DNA of 64,000 bases from positions 186,001 through 250,000 of the forward strand of contig DATAJS010000023.1 in the NCBI GenBank assembly GCA_036262035.1, given 5' to 3'. Position numbers and translations under genes: made by a program. This DNA comes from Burkholderiales bacterium (GTDB taxonomy: Bacteria; Pseudomonadota; Gammaproteobacteria; Burkholderiales; SG8-41). The notes beneath the pieces were generated by a model, which saw nothing but the letters and a program-made list of their open reading frames with translations, did no database searches and was not told where the DNA came from. Of the stretch, positions 22,367-31,419 are shown piece by piece (the first letter of the stretch is position 1; every line of letters begins with the position of its first letter).

Positions 22367-23300
22367 CGCCCGATACGCACGTCCTGCGTTCCGCCGCGGC
22401 ATGGACCACGAGCACTACGCGTGGTCGCCGCTGAACGCGACGCGCCCGCAGTTACGCTGGCCGCATGAAGCGCGCGTCGCGGTGTGCGCGATCGTCTCGC
22501 TCGGCCACGCCGAGTGGAAGCGCCCCGAGGGAAGTTACCAGCCGCCCAACTTCGCCGGCGGCTACGGCTGGGGTCCCTTCCCCGACGTCACCGCATGGTC
22601 GCACCGCGAGTACGGCCACCGGGTCGGCGTCTTCCGCGTGCTCGACGTGCTGGAGAAGCACGGCATCCCGCCGACGATCGCGATCGACGCGATGACCGCA
22701 CGCCACTATCCGTGGCTGGTGCGGCACTGCTCGGCGCGCGGCGGCGAGATCGTCGCGCACGGCCTCTCGGCTTCGCGCCCGATCACGAGCCTCATGTCCG
22801 AAGCCGAGGAGCGCGGCTACATACGCACGTCGCTCGACGCGGTCGCACAGGCGACCGGCACGGCGCCGACCGGTTGGTGGGGACCCGAAGCGGGGGAGTC
22901 GGAGAGGACGCCGCGGCTGCTCGCCGAAGCCGGCATCCGTTACGTGTGCGACTGGGCGAACGACGAGCAGCCCTACCGCATGAACGTGCCGCAGGGCGAG
23001 CTATGCGCCCTGCCCGTTTCGTTGCCGCTCGACGACGTCAATGCGCTGTGGGACCGGCGCATCGAGATCGACCGCTACGGCAGGATGATCGAAGAGACCT
23101 TCGACGTGCTTTACCGCGACGGCGCGGCGAATCCGCGCCTCCTCGCTCTGCCGCTGCACCCGTTTCTCATCGGGCAGCCGTTTCGCATCGGCTACCTCGA
23201 TGCGGCGCTCGCGCACGTCGTTGCGCACGAGCACGTGTGGCGCGCGACCGGTTCACAGATCATCCGCGAAGCATTCCCTCCCCCTCGGGGCGAGGGCTAG
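22356..23300 (+). CDS. Polysaccharide deacetylase (PuuE/PgdA-like), copy 2
   Basis: This 314-residue paralogue of the preceding gene shows the same order of motifs: WPHEARVAVCAIVSLGHAEW, WSHREYGHRVGVFRVLDVLE, GEIVAHGLSASRPITSLMS, GWWGPEAGESERTPRLLAEA and LPLHPFLIGQPFR. ATG 22356 lies inside the 3' end of copy 1 with GCGGAGCG upstream, so translation is probably coupled. The two copies may form a heteromer or act on different substrates. The residue following GHG in copy 1 (NHGYYNT) differs from copy 2 (AHGLSAS), suggesting divergent specificity. Confidence 0.8.
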   Translation: MAADARYARPAFRRGMDHEHYAWSPLNATRPQLRWPHEARVAVCAIVSLGHAEWKRPEGSYQPPNFAGGYGWGPFPDVTAWSHREYGHRVGVFRVLDVLEKHGIPPTIAIDAMTARHYPWLVRHCSARGGEIVAHGLSASRPITSLMSEAEERGYIRTSLDAVAQATGTAPTGWWGPEAGESERTPRLLAEAGIRYVCDWANDEQPYRMNVPQGELCALPVSLPLDDVNALWDRRIEIDRYGRMIEETFDVLYRDGAANPRLLALPLHPFLIGQPFRIGYLDAALAHVVAHEHVWRATGSQIIREAFPPPRGEG

Positions 23301-23311
23301 GGTGGGGGTGG

Positions 23312-23599
23312 TTACCGCGCCGGCTTCGCCGTTCCGGGCGCAGGCACCGTTCCGCTTCCCGGCGTAGCCGGTGTCGCCCCGACCGGCGGCGGAACCGCCA
23401 GGCGCTGGTTTTCCAGCGCCTGCTGCATGCAGATTTCGCGCTCCATGCCCGCGAGCCGCTCGCAGAGCTTGATGGCGTCCGGGTGCATCGATGCTGCACC
23501 GCGATCGGCCGGCGCGGGGTCTACCTTCGGTAGATCGGCGGCCATGGCGTAAGCGCCCAGAATCAGAGAAACAGCCGCGGCTGTGAGGTGCGCCTTCAT
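23312..23599 (-). CDS. Small exported proline/alanine-rich protein
   Basis: This 95-residue protein has a signal peptide (LTAAAVSLILGAYAMA, cleaved before ADL) and a short mature part. HPDAIKLCERLAGMEREICMQQALENQ holds two cysteines 14 residues apart. A proline-rich tail PPPVGATPATPGSGTVPAPG follows. AGAGAGG is the ribosome site. The C(x13)C helical segment resembles small periplasmic proteins of unknown role. It converges on the deacetylase pair. Confidence 0.6.
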   Translation of the reverse strand: MKAHLTAAAVSLILGAYAMAADLPKVDPAPADRGAASMHPDAIKLCERLAGMEREICMQQALENQRLAVPPPVGATPATPGSGTVPAPGTAKPAR

Positions 23600-23771
23600 C
23601 GCAAACCTCTCTTCGCGTAAACACGTTTAGACCCTCTGAATCATGCAGGGCGCAGGCCCGCGCATTTCCGTATTGCGGAACTTTGCACCCCGATATGAGC
23701 GCCCTCGGACGGAATAGCGGTAAGCTCCATCTGTTCGTAACAAAAGCGTAATACGAGGAGATTCCCGCCTG

Positions 23772-25406
23772 ATGTCCGCAGGACCGCGGCCGACCCGGCC
23801 GCGCCGGTCGCTCGCGATCGCGCTCGTGATCGCCGCGCTGGCCGCTTACCTCGTCATGAACTGGACGATCGTCGTGGACGTCGCGACGAACGCCACGCGC
23901 CCGCCCGCCAAGACGGCGCTCTACACCGCCTGGATCGCGTGCGGCTTCGTCACCTTCGCCGCGTTCACGATCGCGGCGCGCGCGTGGCTGCTGTGGGCGC
24001 TGCTCGCCTGCGCGTTCGTGTCGCTGACGGTCAACTACGCCTACCTCTCGATCATGCGCGAGGCGCTGACCGTCGACGTGATCGAATGGCTGCCGCACGA
24101 GATCGGCCAGCTCGGCAACGTCTCGATCGAGCACGGCGCGAAGATACTGCCCGCCACGGCGCGCGCTGCCGCGCTGATCGCGGTTTTCGTCGTGCTGCGG
24201 TGGCTCGCGCGCAGGAGCGGCGGTGTCGCGGAACGCCTCGCGACGCATCGACGCGCGTCGCCGCTCGCGACGCTCGCGCTGCTCGGATTCACCGCGGCAG
24301 GCATGGTGTTGCAGCCGCCGAGCTCGGTGGCGGAAAGCAATCTGTACGCATTCGGGATACCCGCGCTTTACGCGAGAGCGCCGGATCCGCGGCCGCTCGA
24401 CGCGCGCCCCGTCCGCGCCTCCCCATTCCGCAAGATCGTGGTGATCGTCGACGAGAGCGTGACGCGCGAGGCTTACGAGCGTCTCGTCGCGCGCCGCACG
24501 CAGGGCCTCCCGGTGGCCGATTTCGGCGAAGCGGCGTCGACCACCAATTGCAGCGCGCCGAGCAACGCGCTGCTGCGCTGGGGCGTGCGGCGCGAGGAAG
24601 CGGCGCACGCTGACTACGATCCGCGCACCAATCCGATGATCTGGGCTTACGCGCGCGCCGCCGGATTCGCCACGGTGCTGATCGACGGTCAGTCCACCGG
24701 CGGCAAGCAGAATTACCTGAACCCGAAAGAGCTCGAGCTCATCGAGGAGTTCGTCCCGGCCGAACGCGACGCGCAGACCGACATCGCGATCGCGGACATA
24801 CTGAACAAGCGCCTGAAGAGTCCGCGGCCGGCGTTCATTTACGTCGTGAAGAAAGGCGCGCACTTCCCCTACGAGATGAACTATCCGCCCGATGCGGTCC
24901 GAGCCAACGCATCGCGCGCGGAAAAGTACGCCGCGGCGGTGTCGCATACGACCGGGAAGTTCTTCGAGCGTCTCTCGCGCGGGCTGCCGTTCGACCGCAT
25001 CCTTCTCGTCTACACGTCGGACCACGGGCAGGACCTGACGAAGCGCGCGACGCACTGCAACGGCGATCCCGCCGCGGAGGAGTATTCGGTGCCGCTGCTC
25101 GCGATCACCGGCGATCGCAAGGGTGCGGGTTTCCGATCGAGCGAGACGCTGTTCGACCACGCCTCGCATCTGAACATCTTCCCGACGGTGCTGATCTCGC
25201 TGGGCTACGACGAGCATTGGGTCGCCGCGACCTACGGTCCGTCGCTGGCGGGACCGCCGTCGCCCTACCTGAGCTTCGTCAACCGCGGCTGGCAGGGTCA
25301 GCGCGGCGCCGAGCGCCACACCGTGCGCGCGAGCGACTTCGTGACCAGCGAAACGTTTCCGAAGCGCGCGCCCGGCGCCGGGCGACAGCTCATGCTGGAA
25401 GATTAG
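23772..25406 (+). CDS. Sulfatase-superfamily membrane protein (EptA-like)
   Basis: This 544-residue protein has four or five N-terminal TM segments and a large periplasmic alkaline-phosphatase-fold domain from about residue 220. Metal-site motifs are IVDESVTREAY, AASTTNCSAPSNA (in the position of the catalytic threonine), KKGAHFPYE and YTSDHGQDL, plus a closing LFDHASHLNIFPTVL. This layout matches the phosphoethanolamine/phosphoglycerol transferases of the EptA/OpgE type. The acceptor is unknown. The N-terminal membrane part is weakly conserved. A CGAGGAGA ribosome site lies upstream. Confidence 0.78.
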   Translation: MSAGPRPTRPRRSLAIALVIAALAAYLVMNWTIVVDVATNATRPPAKTALYTAWIACGFVTFAAFTIAARAWLLWALLACAFVSLTVNYAYLSIMREALTVDVIEWLPHEIGQLGNVSIEHGAKILPATARAAALIAVFVVLRWLARRSGGVAERLATHRRASPLATLALLGFTAAGMVLQPPSSVAESNLYAFGIPALYARAPDPRPLDARPVRASPFRKIVVIVDESVTREAYERLVARRTQGLPVADFGEAASTTNCSAPSNALLRWGVRREEAAHADYDPRTNPMIWAYARAAGFATVLIDGQSTGGKQNYLNPKELELIEEFVPAERDAQTDIAIADILNKRLKSPRPAFIYVVKKGAHFPYEMNYPPDAVRANASRAEKYAAAVSHTTGKFFERLSRGLPFDRILLVYTSDHGQDLTKRATHCNGDPAAEEYSVPLLAITGDRKGAGFRSSETLFDHASHLNIFPTVLISLGYDEHWVAATYGPSLAGPPSPYLSFVNRGWQGQRGAERHTVRASDFVTSETFPKRAPGAGRQLMLED

Positions 25407-25413
25407 CCGGGAC

Positions 25414-25869
25414 TCACGCGCGCGGACGACGCTGCACGATCAGGTTGCCGACGAACACCTGCACCGGCTCGTCGTCCTGATTGAGCGTGGTGGTTCTGAG
25501 CTTGATCGAGCCGATGTCCGGACGCGACTTCGACTCGCGCACTTCGAGCACCTCGGTGCTCACGCGCAGCACGTCGCCGGCACGCACCGCCCGCGGCCAG
25601 CGCAGCTCGTCGACACCGGCGCCGATCAGTCCGCCCGCGGGCCTGAGCTCGCCGCCGACGAGGAGGCGCATGGTCATCGCGGCGGTATGCCATCCGCTCG
25701 CCACCAGCCCGCCGAAGAACGTTTCGCGCGCGCTCGCCTCGTCGAGATGGAAGGGCTGTGGATCGAATTGCGCTGCGAACGACGTAATGGCGTCGGCGTC
25801 CACCGTCAGCGTTCCCGAGCCGAAGGTCTGCCCCGGCTTCAGGTCTTCGAGATAGCTGACGCCTGCCAT
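25414..25869 (-). CDS. MaoC-like hot-dog dehydratase
   Basis: This 151-residue single hot-dog domain carries the R-hydratase motif FAAQFDPQPFHLDEASA (the aspartate and histidine of the hydratase dyad), then FFGGLVASGWHTAAMTMRLL and a C-terminal strand GNLIVQRR. MaoC enzymes hydrate enoyl-CoA esters. It lies four bases downstream of a Bug receptor on the same strand, so it may act on the CoA ester of an imported carboxylate. That link is inferred. Confidence 0.85.
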   Translation of the reverse strand: MAGVSYLEDLKPGQTFGSGTLTVDADAITSFAAQFDPQPFHLDEASARETFFGGLVASGWHTAAMTMRLLVGGELRPAGGLIGAGVDELRWPRAVRAGDVLRVSTEVLEVRESKSRPDIGSIKLRTTTLNQDDEPVQVFVGNLIVQRRPRA

Positions 25870-25873
25870 GGCG

Positions 25874-26833
25874 TTACTCCGCCTTGATGTGCTGTTCCTT
25901 GAAGACCGCCCGCCACTTCCTGACCTCGCTGTTGAGATGCGCGGTCATCTCCTGCGGCGTGCTCGCGATGACGTCGAAGCCGCGATCCTGCCAGCGCTTC
26001 ATCGCGTCGGGCGCCTTGAGCGTGGCGCGCACCTTCTCGCTCAGCGTCGCGATGATCGGCGCCGGCGTGGCCTTCGGGGCGGCAAGGATCTGCCAGGTGG
26101 TGAATTCGTAGCCCGGCAGCCCGGCTTCGGCCATCGTCGGGATGTCGGGCGCGCTCGCGTTGCGTTTCGTCGCGGTGATGCCGAGCGCTTTGAGCTTCCC
26201 GGCGCGGATGTGCGGCAGCGCTTCGGGTATGGCGTTGACGAAGTAGAGCTGCGTCTCGCCGCTCAGCGTCGCGACGGTCGCCGGGCCGCCGCCCTTGTAA
26301 TGGACCGCGACGAGCTTGATCCTGGCGAGGTTGTTCAGGAGCTCGCCCGCGATGTGGGGGTTGGTCGCGGCGCCGGCCGTGCCGTAGGTGATCGCGCCCG
26401 GCTTGGCCTTCGCCAGCGCGATCAGGTCCTTCATCGTCGTCACCGGCAGCGACGGATGGGCGACCAGCACCGACGCCACCGACGTGAGCAGCGAGATCGC
26501 CGCGAAATCGTTGATCGGATCGTACGGCACCTTGTCGTACGCGAACTGGTTGGTGACGAAAGGCAGCGTGTTGACGAGCAGCGTGTAGCCGTCGGGGGCC
26601 GCGTTCTTCGCGAGCTCGGTGCCGATGATGCCCGAGGCGCCGCTGCGGTTGTCGATGACGACCTGCTGTCCGAGCGGCTTGGACAGCTCGGTGCCGATCA
26701 GGCGCGCGACGAGATCGACGCTGCCGCCGGGCGGGAACGGGGTCACGATACGGACCGGCTTGGTCGGATATTCGGCCGCGAGCGCGCACGTGGCGCTGCA
26801 CGCGAGCAGGGTCAATGCGAACGTTCTTTTCAT
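25874..26833 (-). CDS. Bug-family receptor (2)
   Basis: This 319-residue periplasmic binding protein has the signal FALTLLACSATCALA and then AEYPTKPVRIVTPFPPGGSV. Further family blocks are VVIDNRSGASGIIGTELAKN, DGYTLLVNTLPF, YGTAGAATNPHIAGELLN, VHYKGGGPATVATLSGETQL and IPTMAEAGLPGYEFTTW. The ligand is unknown but probably a carboxylate. It is tightly linked to the MaoC gene. The DUF4440-type gene diverges from it. Confidence 0.9.
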   Translation of the reverse strand: MKRTFALTLLACSATCALAAEYPTKPVRIVTPFPPGGSVDLVARLIGTELSKPLGQQVVIDNRSGASGIIGTELAKNAAPDGYTLLVNTLPFVTNQFAYDKVPYDPINDFAAISLLTSVASVLVAHPSLPVTTMKDLIALAKAKPGAITYGTAGAATNPHIAGELLNNLARIKLVAVHYKGGGPATVATLSGETQLYFVNAIPEALPHIRAGKLKALGITATKRNASAPDIPTMAEAGLPGYEFTTWQILAAPKATPAPIIATLSEKVRATLKAPDAMKRWQDRGFDVIASTPQEMTAHLNSEVRKWRAVFKEQHIKAE

Positions 26834-26872
26834 GGGTCACTCCTCCTGACGCATAGGATAGCGCGGAGGCGC

Positions 26873-26878
26873 TACACT
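26873..26878 (+). promoter_or_regulatory. Candidate -10 element for the 26907 gene
   Basis: TACACT lies 29 bases before the start, with a GCAAGGAGAG ribosome site between. No clear -35 is seen. Confidence 0.25.
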
Positions 26879-26906
26879 CGTCGCTTCATCACGCAAGGAG
26901 AGCGAC

Positions 26907-27281
26907 ATGGCCGGCAACGCAGAAATGATCATCGAGCGCGACAAGCAGCGCATGACCGCGATGGCGCAGAAGGACACCGTGGCGCTCAAAGGCATGCTGT
27001 GCAAAGGGCTCGTCTACACCCACTCGTCCGCGCGCCAGGACACCAAGGAGAGCATCATCCAGGGGATGGAATCGGGAACGACGGTCTACACGTCGGTCGT
27101 CCCGTCCGAGGTCAAGGCACAGGACCTCGGCAACGCGGTCGTCCTCACCGGCGTCGCCGCGATCAGCGTCAATTCCAACGGCAAGCCCAACTCGTTCCGC
27201 GTCCGCTTCACCGACGTCTGGGAAAACCAGAACGGCACGTGGCGCATGATCGCGTGGCAGTCGACCAAGATCCCCGAGTAA
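26907..27281 (+). CDS. NTF2-like (DUF4440/SnoaL-type) protein
   Basis: This 124-residue protein has a cone-shaped NTF2 fold pattern: an N-terminal helix (EMIIERDKQRMTAMAQKD) and then LCKGLVYTHSSARQDTKESI. It ends with strands VRFTDVWENQNGTWRMIAWQST. The HSSARQDTKES block lines up with the DUF4440 branch. Members serve as small isomerases, hydratases or binding partners; no catalytic set can be identified. AAGGAGAG precedes the ATG. It diverges from Bug (2). Confidence 0.78.
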   Translation: MAGNAEMIIERDKQRMTAMAQKDTVALKGMLCKGLVYTHSSARQDTKESIIQGMESGTTVYTSVVPSEVKAQDLGNAVVLTGVAAISVNSNGKPNSFRVRFTDVWENQNGTWRMIAWQSTKIPE

Positions 27282-27330
27282 CTGCCTGCTGTAGCCATTT
27301 GTAGGGTGCGCGCCAGCGCACCGCACGGCT

Positions 27331-28497
27331 TTACAGTTTTTCCACCAGCCAGTCCGCGATCACCGCCCCGACGTGGGTGAGATAGTCGCGCTGGCAGTGC
27401 TGCGCGCCGCCCTCCCCGGCGTCGAAGATGCGCAGCGTCTTGTCTTGCGACGCGAGGGCGTCGTAGAGCTTGCGCGCATCTTCCAGCGGCGCCTGCTCGT
27501 CCTCGGTGCCGTGGGTGATGAGCACCGGGCACGTCACGTTCTGCGCGACGCCGTCGAGGCGGAGCCCTTCGATCTTTTTCAGCGCCTCGTCGTAATCGTT
27601 CGTGCCGGTCACCCACAGCAGGTGATGCGGCGGCACCGACAGTGAGGCATTGCGCAGGCGCTCGATGCGCTTGCGCCAGGTCTCGTGATAGTCCCACATC
27701 GCGCCCCAGATCACGCAGGCCTTGTAGCGCGCGTCGTACGCGGCGCAGCGCGGCGCGAAATAGCCCCCGAGGGAGAGCGCGACGATGCCGATGCGCTTTG
27801 CGTCCACGTCCTTGCGCGTCTCGAGGTAATCGATCGCCGCGCTCCCCGCGATCTCGTAATCGTGACGCAGCAGCAATCCGCGCATACGCAGCGCTTCCCC
27901 GCTGCCGGGCCCGTCTACAACGAGCACCGATATCCCGCGGCGGGTGATGTCGGTCACGCCGCGGAAGAACTGGAGCTCCTTTTGCGTATCGAAGCCGGGA
28001 AAGCGCACCACCGCAGGGGTGCGGTCCGCGTTCGCGTTCTCCGCGTGCACGAAGATCGCGGGAAACGCGCCGCCGTCGAACGGCACGTCGACGAGCTCGA
28101 TGCGCGGGCGGTCGGTGAGCGCGGCGAACTTCCCGAAGCATTCGATCGAGCGCTGGAACACCGCCAGCGCCGCGTCGTCCTTCGGCTGCCGAAAGTGCTC
28201 GGCGTGCTGATACAGCGAGCATGCGCGCAGATAGTTTTGCGCGGCAGTGAGCTTGTGCCCGTCCCCTTCCGCATCCCGCGCGCGGCGATCGAGCACCTCC
28301 CCTTCCTCGCGCAGCACGCGAAACCACGCATCGTCGTCGCCGACGTGGGCCTTGAGCTTCCTGCCGGCGCGGTCGATCTCGGCGATCTCGGGTCCTCCGT
28401 AAGGCGCCGCGCTCAACAGCGCCATCATCTCCGCCGACCAGCGATAGCTGTCGGGGAAGTACATGAAGTAGTTCGGCGCGCGTTGCGTTTCCGCCAT
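27331..28497 (-). CDS. Alpha/beta hydrolase, 2,6-dihydropseudooxynicotine-hydrolase-like (A)
   Basis: This 388-residue enzyme has an N-terminal helical lid region of about 140 residues and then a hydrolase core. The core shows VVRFPGFDTQKE, VDGPGSGEALRMRG, the nucleophile elbow ALSLGGYFAPR (serine), the acid in ITHGTEDEQAPL and the histidine in GGAQHCQRDY. The helical lid plus this core matches C-C bond hydrolases of the DHPON-hydrolase group. ATG 28497 overlaps the stop of Bug (3) by one base (ATGA), so translation is coupled. It is paralogous to the hydrolase at 29475. Confidence 0.82.
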   Translation of the reverse strand: MAETQRAPNYFMYFPDSYRWSAEMMALLSAAPYGGPEIAEIDRAGRKLKAHVGDDDAWFRVLREEGEVLDRRARDAEGDGHKLTAAQNYLRACSLYQHAEHFRQPKDDAALAVFQRSIECFGKFAALTDRPRIELVDVPFDGGAFPAIFVHAENANADRTPAVVRFPGFDTQKELQFFRGVTDITRRGISVLVVDGPGSGEALRMRGLLLRHDYEIAGSAAIDYLETRKDVDAKRIGIVALSLGGYFAPRCAAYDARYKACVIWGAMWDYHETWRKRIERLRNASLSVPPHHLLWVTGTNDYDEALKKIEGLRLDGVAQNVTCPVLITHGTEDEQAPLEDARKLYDALASQDKTLRIFDAGEGGAQHCQRDYLTHVGAVIADWLVEKL

Positions 28498-29465
28498 CAC
28501 TCCGCCTTGATCCCGCGCTGCCTGATGACGCGCGACCACGTCGCGACCTCGCCCTGCAACTCACTCTTGAATTGCGCGGGCGTGTTCAGGGCGAGCACGT
28601 AGCCGTCCGTCTGGATGCGCTTCTCCATCTCGGGTGTCTTCATGATCCGCGTGACTTCCGCGTGCAGCTTGGCGAGCAGCGGCTGCGGCAGGTTCGCCGG
28701 CGCGAGCAGCCCCAGCCAGGTCTGCGCGCTCTCGAGCCCGCGGATCCCCTGCTCGGCGAGCGTCGGCATCTCCGGCAGCGCGGGCGAGCGCTTCTCGCCG
28801 GTGATGGCAAGGCCCCTGAGCTTCCCCGCGGCGACCAGCGGCTGCGACACGCCGATGTTGTTGAAGAGGTAGTGGGTCTCGCCGGCGACGGTCGCCTGGA
28901 TCGCCGGCGTCGTCCCCTTGTAAGGCACGTGGACCGCCTTGATCCCCGCCGCCTCGTTGAAAAGCTCCGCAACCAGATGACTCGTGCCCGCCTGGCCGGA
29001 GCTCGCATAGATGAGCTGCCCCGGACGGTTCTTGGCGAAGGCGATGAACTCCTTCAGCGACTTCGCCGGCACCGAAGGATGGATGAGCAGATACAGCGGA
29101 TAGCGCACGAGCTTGGTGATCGGCGTGAAGTCCGCAGCCGCGTCGAACGGGCGCGGCTCGCGCGGCAGCGGTCCGAGCACGTGCGCGGTGTTCGACGTGA
29201 AGAGCAGCGTGTAGCCGTCGGCCGGCGCGCGCTTCGCGAGCTCGGTGCCGATCAGCCCCGTCGCGCCGGTGCGGTTGTCGACGATCACCGTCTGCCCGAA
29301 CGAGGCCTGCAGCTCTTTCGCGAGCATGCGCGAGTAATTGTCGGTCGCGCCCGCGGGCGGGAACGGCACGACCATGCGGATCAGCTTGCTCGGATACTCC
29401 TGCGCGCCGGCGCCCGTGGCGAGCAGCGCCAGCAATGCGACGATCCAACGCCGCGACTCTCTCAT
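28497..29465 (-). CDS. Bug-family receptor (3)
   Basis: This 322-residue periplasmic binding protein has the signal ALLALLATGAGA and then QEYPSKLIRMVVPFPPAGATD. VIVDNRTGATGLIGTELAKR, DGYTLLFTSNTAHV, YASSGQAGTSHLVAELFN and VHVPYKGTTPAIQATVAGET also match the family. It is sandwiched between two paralogous hydrolases (A downstream, coupled by ATGA; B upstream with a nine-base gap), so uptake and hydrolysis of one class of compound look linked. Confidence 0.9.
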   Translation of the reverse strand: MRESRRWIVALLALLATGAGAQEYPSKLIRMVVPFPPAGATDNYSRMLAKELQASFGQTVIVDNRTGATGLIGTELAKRAPADGYTLLFTSNTAHVLGPLPREPRPFDAAADFTPITKLVRYPLYLLIHPSVPAKSLKEFIAFAKNRPGQLIYASSGQAGTSHLVAELFNEAAGIKAVHVPYKGTTPAIQATVAGETHYLFNNIGVSQPLVAAGKLRGLAITGEKRSPALPEMPTLAEQGIRGLESAQTWLGLLAPANLPQPLLAKLHAEVTRIMKTPEMEKRIQTDGYVLALNTPAQFKSELQGEVATWSRVIRQRGIKAE

Positions 29466-29474
29466 GGCGTCTCC

Positions 29475-30632
29475 TCAGCGCAACCGGTCTTCGAGCCAGT
29501 CGCAGATGTAATCGGTCCCCACCTGGCGGTTGTCGGCCTGGCAGTGCTCGAAGCCGCCGGTTGCCCGGTCGAAGACCTTCAGCGTCTTGTCCTTCGAGCC
29601 CGCTTCCTTGTAGAGCCGGTCGGCGATCTCGCGCGGCGTCAGCTTGTCCTCGGCGCCCCAGGTGATGAGCAGCGGGCACTCGAGCTTTTGCACCACGCCT
29701 TCGAGCGTGAACTTCTTCAGCTTCTCCATCGCGGTTGCCATGTCGGCGACGCCGAGCACCCACGGCAGTTGGAAGTGCGAAGTCGCGACGCTGTTGCCGT
29801 CCTTCTTCATCGCCGCGTAGCGCTTTTCCCACACCGCGTGATAGTCGTAATGCGGTCCCCAGGCGACGCACGCCGCGTAGCGCTTCTCGAACGCGGCGAC
29901 GCGCGGCGCGTAATAGCCGCCGGCGCTGTAGGCGATGATCGCCACACGTTTGGGATCGACGTCGGCACGCGAGGCGACGTACTCGTACGCCGGCGTGCCC
30001 GCAGCTTCGTAGTCGTAGCGCGAGGGATGGTTGCGCAGCCGCAGCGACTCGCCCTGTCCCGGGCCGTCGATCGCAAGGCAGTTGAAACCGCGAAACGCGA
30101 GCTCGGCCCCCGCGAAGAGCACGTTCATTTCCTTACAGTTGTCGAGACCGTTGAAGAGGACGACCGTCGGCGCGGGACCCCTGGTGCGCGTGGTCTTCAG
30201 GAAATACGCGGCGAGGCCCGAATTCTCGTACGGCACATCGACGATCTCGAGCTCGGGATAGCGGCGCTTCAACCCTTCCTGCGAGCAGCGCAGGCTGCGC
30301 TTGTAGATGCCCGTCTTCTGCTCGCCCGGCGGCACCATGCGCTCGCCGGTGAAGTAGTACATCCCGGCGCGCAGGTAGTAGTTGCCGGCGGTCGCGTGGT
30401 GCCCCGCGGCGGCGGCTTCGTCGCCGAGCTTCTCGACGCGCTCGGCCATCGCGCACCACTCCTCCCACCACGCGTGGGGCTCGTCCGCGCGCGCGTGCAG
30501 CCGCAGCACGATCTCGTCGATCTCGCCCAGCGCCACCGCGCCGTACGGCGCCATCCCCTTGGTGATCAGGGTCGCGTTCGACCATTGGTAGTTTTGCGGG
30601 AAGCTGTGGATCCAGTTGCTCTCGTAATACAT
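29475..30632 (-). CDS. Alpha/beta hydrolase, 2,6-dihydropseudooxynicotine-hydrolase-like (B)
   Basis: This 385-residue paralogue of hydrolase A has an N-terminal helical lid (NYQWSNATLITKGMAPYGAV). The core reads VVLFNGLDNCKEM, AIDGPGQGESLRLRN, the nucleophile elbow AYSAGGYYAPR, the acid in ITWGAEDKLTPRE and the histidine in GGFEHCQADN. All three catalytic residues are present. ATG 30632 is chosen because the family-like N-terminus starts there. It lies in the same transcription unit as Bug (3), hydrolase A and the upstream GST. Confidence 0.82.
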   Translation of the reverse strand: MYYESNWIHSFPQNYQWSNATLITKGMAPYGAVALGEIDEIVLRLHARADEPHAWWEEWCAMAERVEKLGDEAAAAGHHATAGNYYLRAGMYYFTGERMVPPGEQKTGIYKRSLRCSQEGLKRRYPELEIVDVPYENSGLAAYFLKTTRTRGPAPTVVLFNGLDNCKEMNVLFAGAELAFRGFNCLAIDGPGQGESLRLRNHPSRYDYEAAGTPAYEYVASRADVDPKRVAIIAYSAGGYYAPRVAAFEKRYAACVAWGPHYDYHAVWEKRYAAMKKDGNSVATSHFQLPWVLGVADMATAMEKLKKFTLEGVVQKLECPLLITWGAEDKLTPREIADRLYKEAGSKDKTLKVFDRATGGFEHCQADNRQVGTDYICDWLEDRLR

Positions 30633-30643
30633 GGCTCGCTCCG

Positions 30644-31243
30644 TCACTTCGGCATCGTCGACTGCAGCGAATCGCGTTTCGAATAGCGGTCGTGCCATGC
30701 CGCCAGCTTCGGCCTGCTTTCGCGCCACGCGTCGGACGCGAAGCGGAAATCGAGGTAATCGAGCGCGATGGCCAGCGACAGGTTCGCGAGGTCGCGCGCG
30801 TCGCCGAGCGAGCCGGCGTCCGCCTCGAGCCGATTGAGAACGCGCTTGCCGATCGCCGCCTGACGCGCGATGTTCTTGTCGCGATCCGGATCTCTGGCGC
30901 GCAGGCTTTCGACCCGGCGCAGCACCGAGACCTCCATGAGGCCGTTCGCGACCGCGTGCCGGCGCAGCATCGCCAGGCGCTCGGCGCGATCCTTCGGAAA
31001 GACGATGCCGCCGCCGGCCATGTCGTCGAGATACTCGCAGATGAGCAGGCTCTCGATGACGATCTCCCCGTCGTCGAGCTCGAGCGCCGGGACCTTGCTG
31101 AACGGATTCGCCGCGACGAGCGCGGGAGTGGATTCGTGCGGATTGGTCGCCGCGAGCTCGAGCCTGTCGCCGAAACCGCATTCGATGGCGGTGACCCAAG
31201 CCTTGCGCGCGAACGGCGAGGCCGGTGAATAGTGCAGCTTCAT
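30644..31243 (-). CDS. Glutathione S-transferase family protein
   Basis: This 199-residue two-domain protein has an N-terminal thioredoxin-like domain beginning MKLHYSPASPFARKAWV (the serine of SPFARK is the likely glutathione-activating residue) with PFSKVPALELDDGEIVIES as the cis-proline/G-site segment. The C-terminal domain is all-helical. The substrate is unknown; the context suggests a step in detoxification or ring catabolism. An AAGGAGGAGAAC ribosome site immediately precedes the ATG. It is first in the minus-strand unit running down to hydrolase A. Confidence 0.88.
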   Translation of the reverse strand: MKLHYSPASPFARKAWVTAIECGFGDRLELAATNPHESTPALVAANPFSKVPALELDDGEIVIESLLICEYLDDMAGGGIVFPKDRAERLAMLRRHAVANGLMEVSVLRRVESLRARDPDRDKNIARQAAIGKRVLNRLEADAGSLGDARDLANLSLAIALDYLDFRFASDAWRESRPKLAAWHDRYSKRDSLQSTMPK

Positions 31244-31419
31244 GTTCTCCTCCTTGTGTGCGACCGCGCCGAGCGGCGCGCCGGGTATTTTGGCATGATG
31301 CCCCGGTCGAAGTTGACGAACCCGAAGGGGGTGAAACGATGGCTTCCACCAACGGCGGCGAATGCCTGGTCTCGCGGCCCTTCTCACCGCGAGCCCGGCG
31401 TGATCCGTTTCTGAACGCG

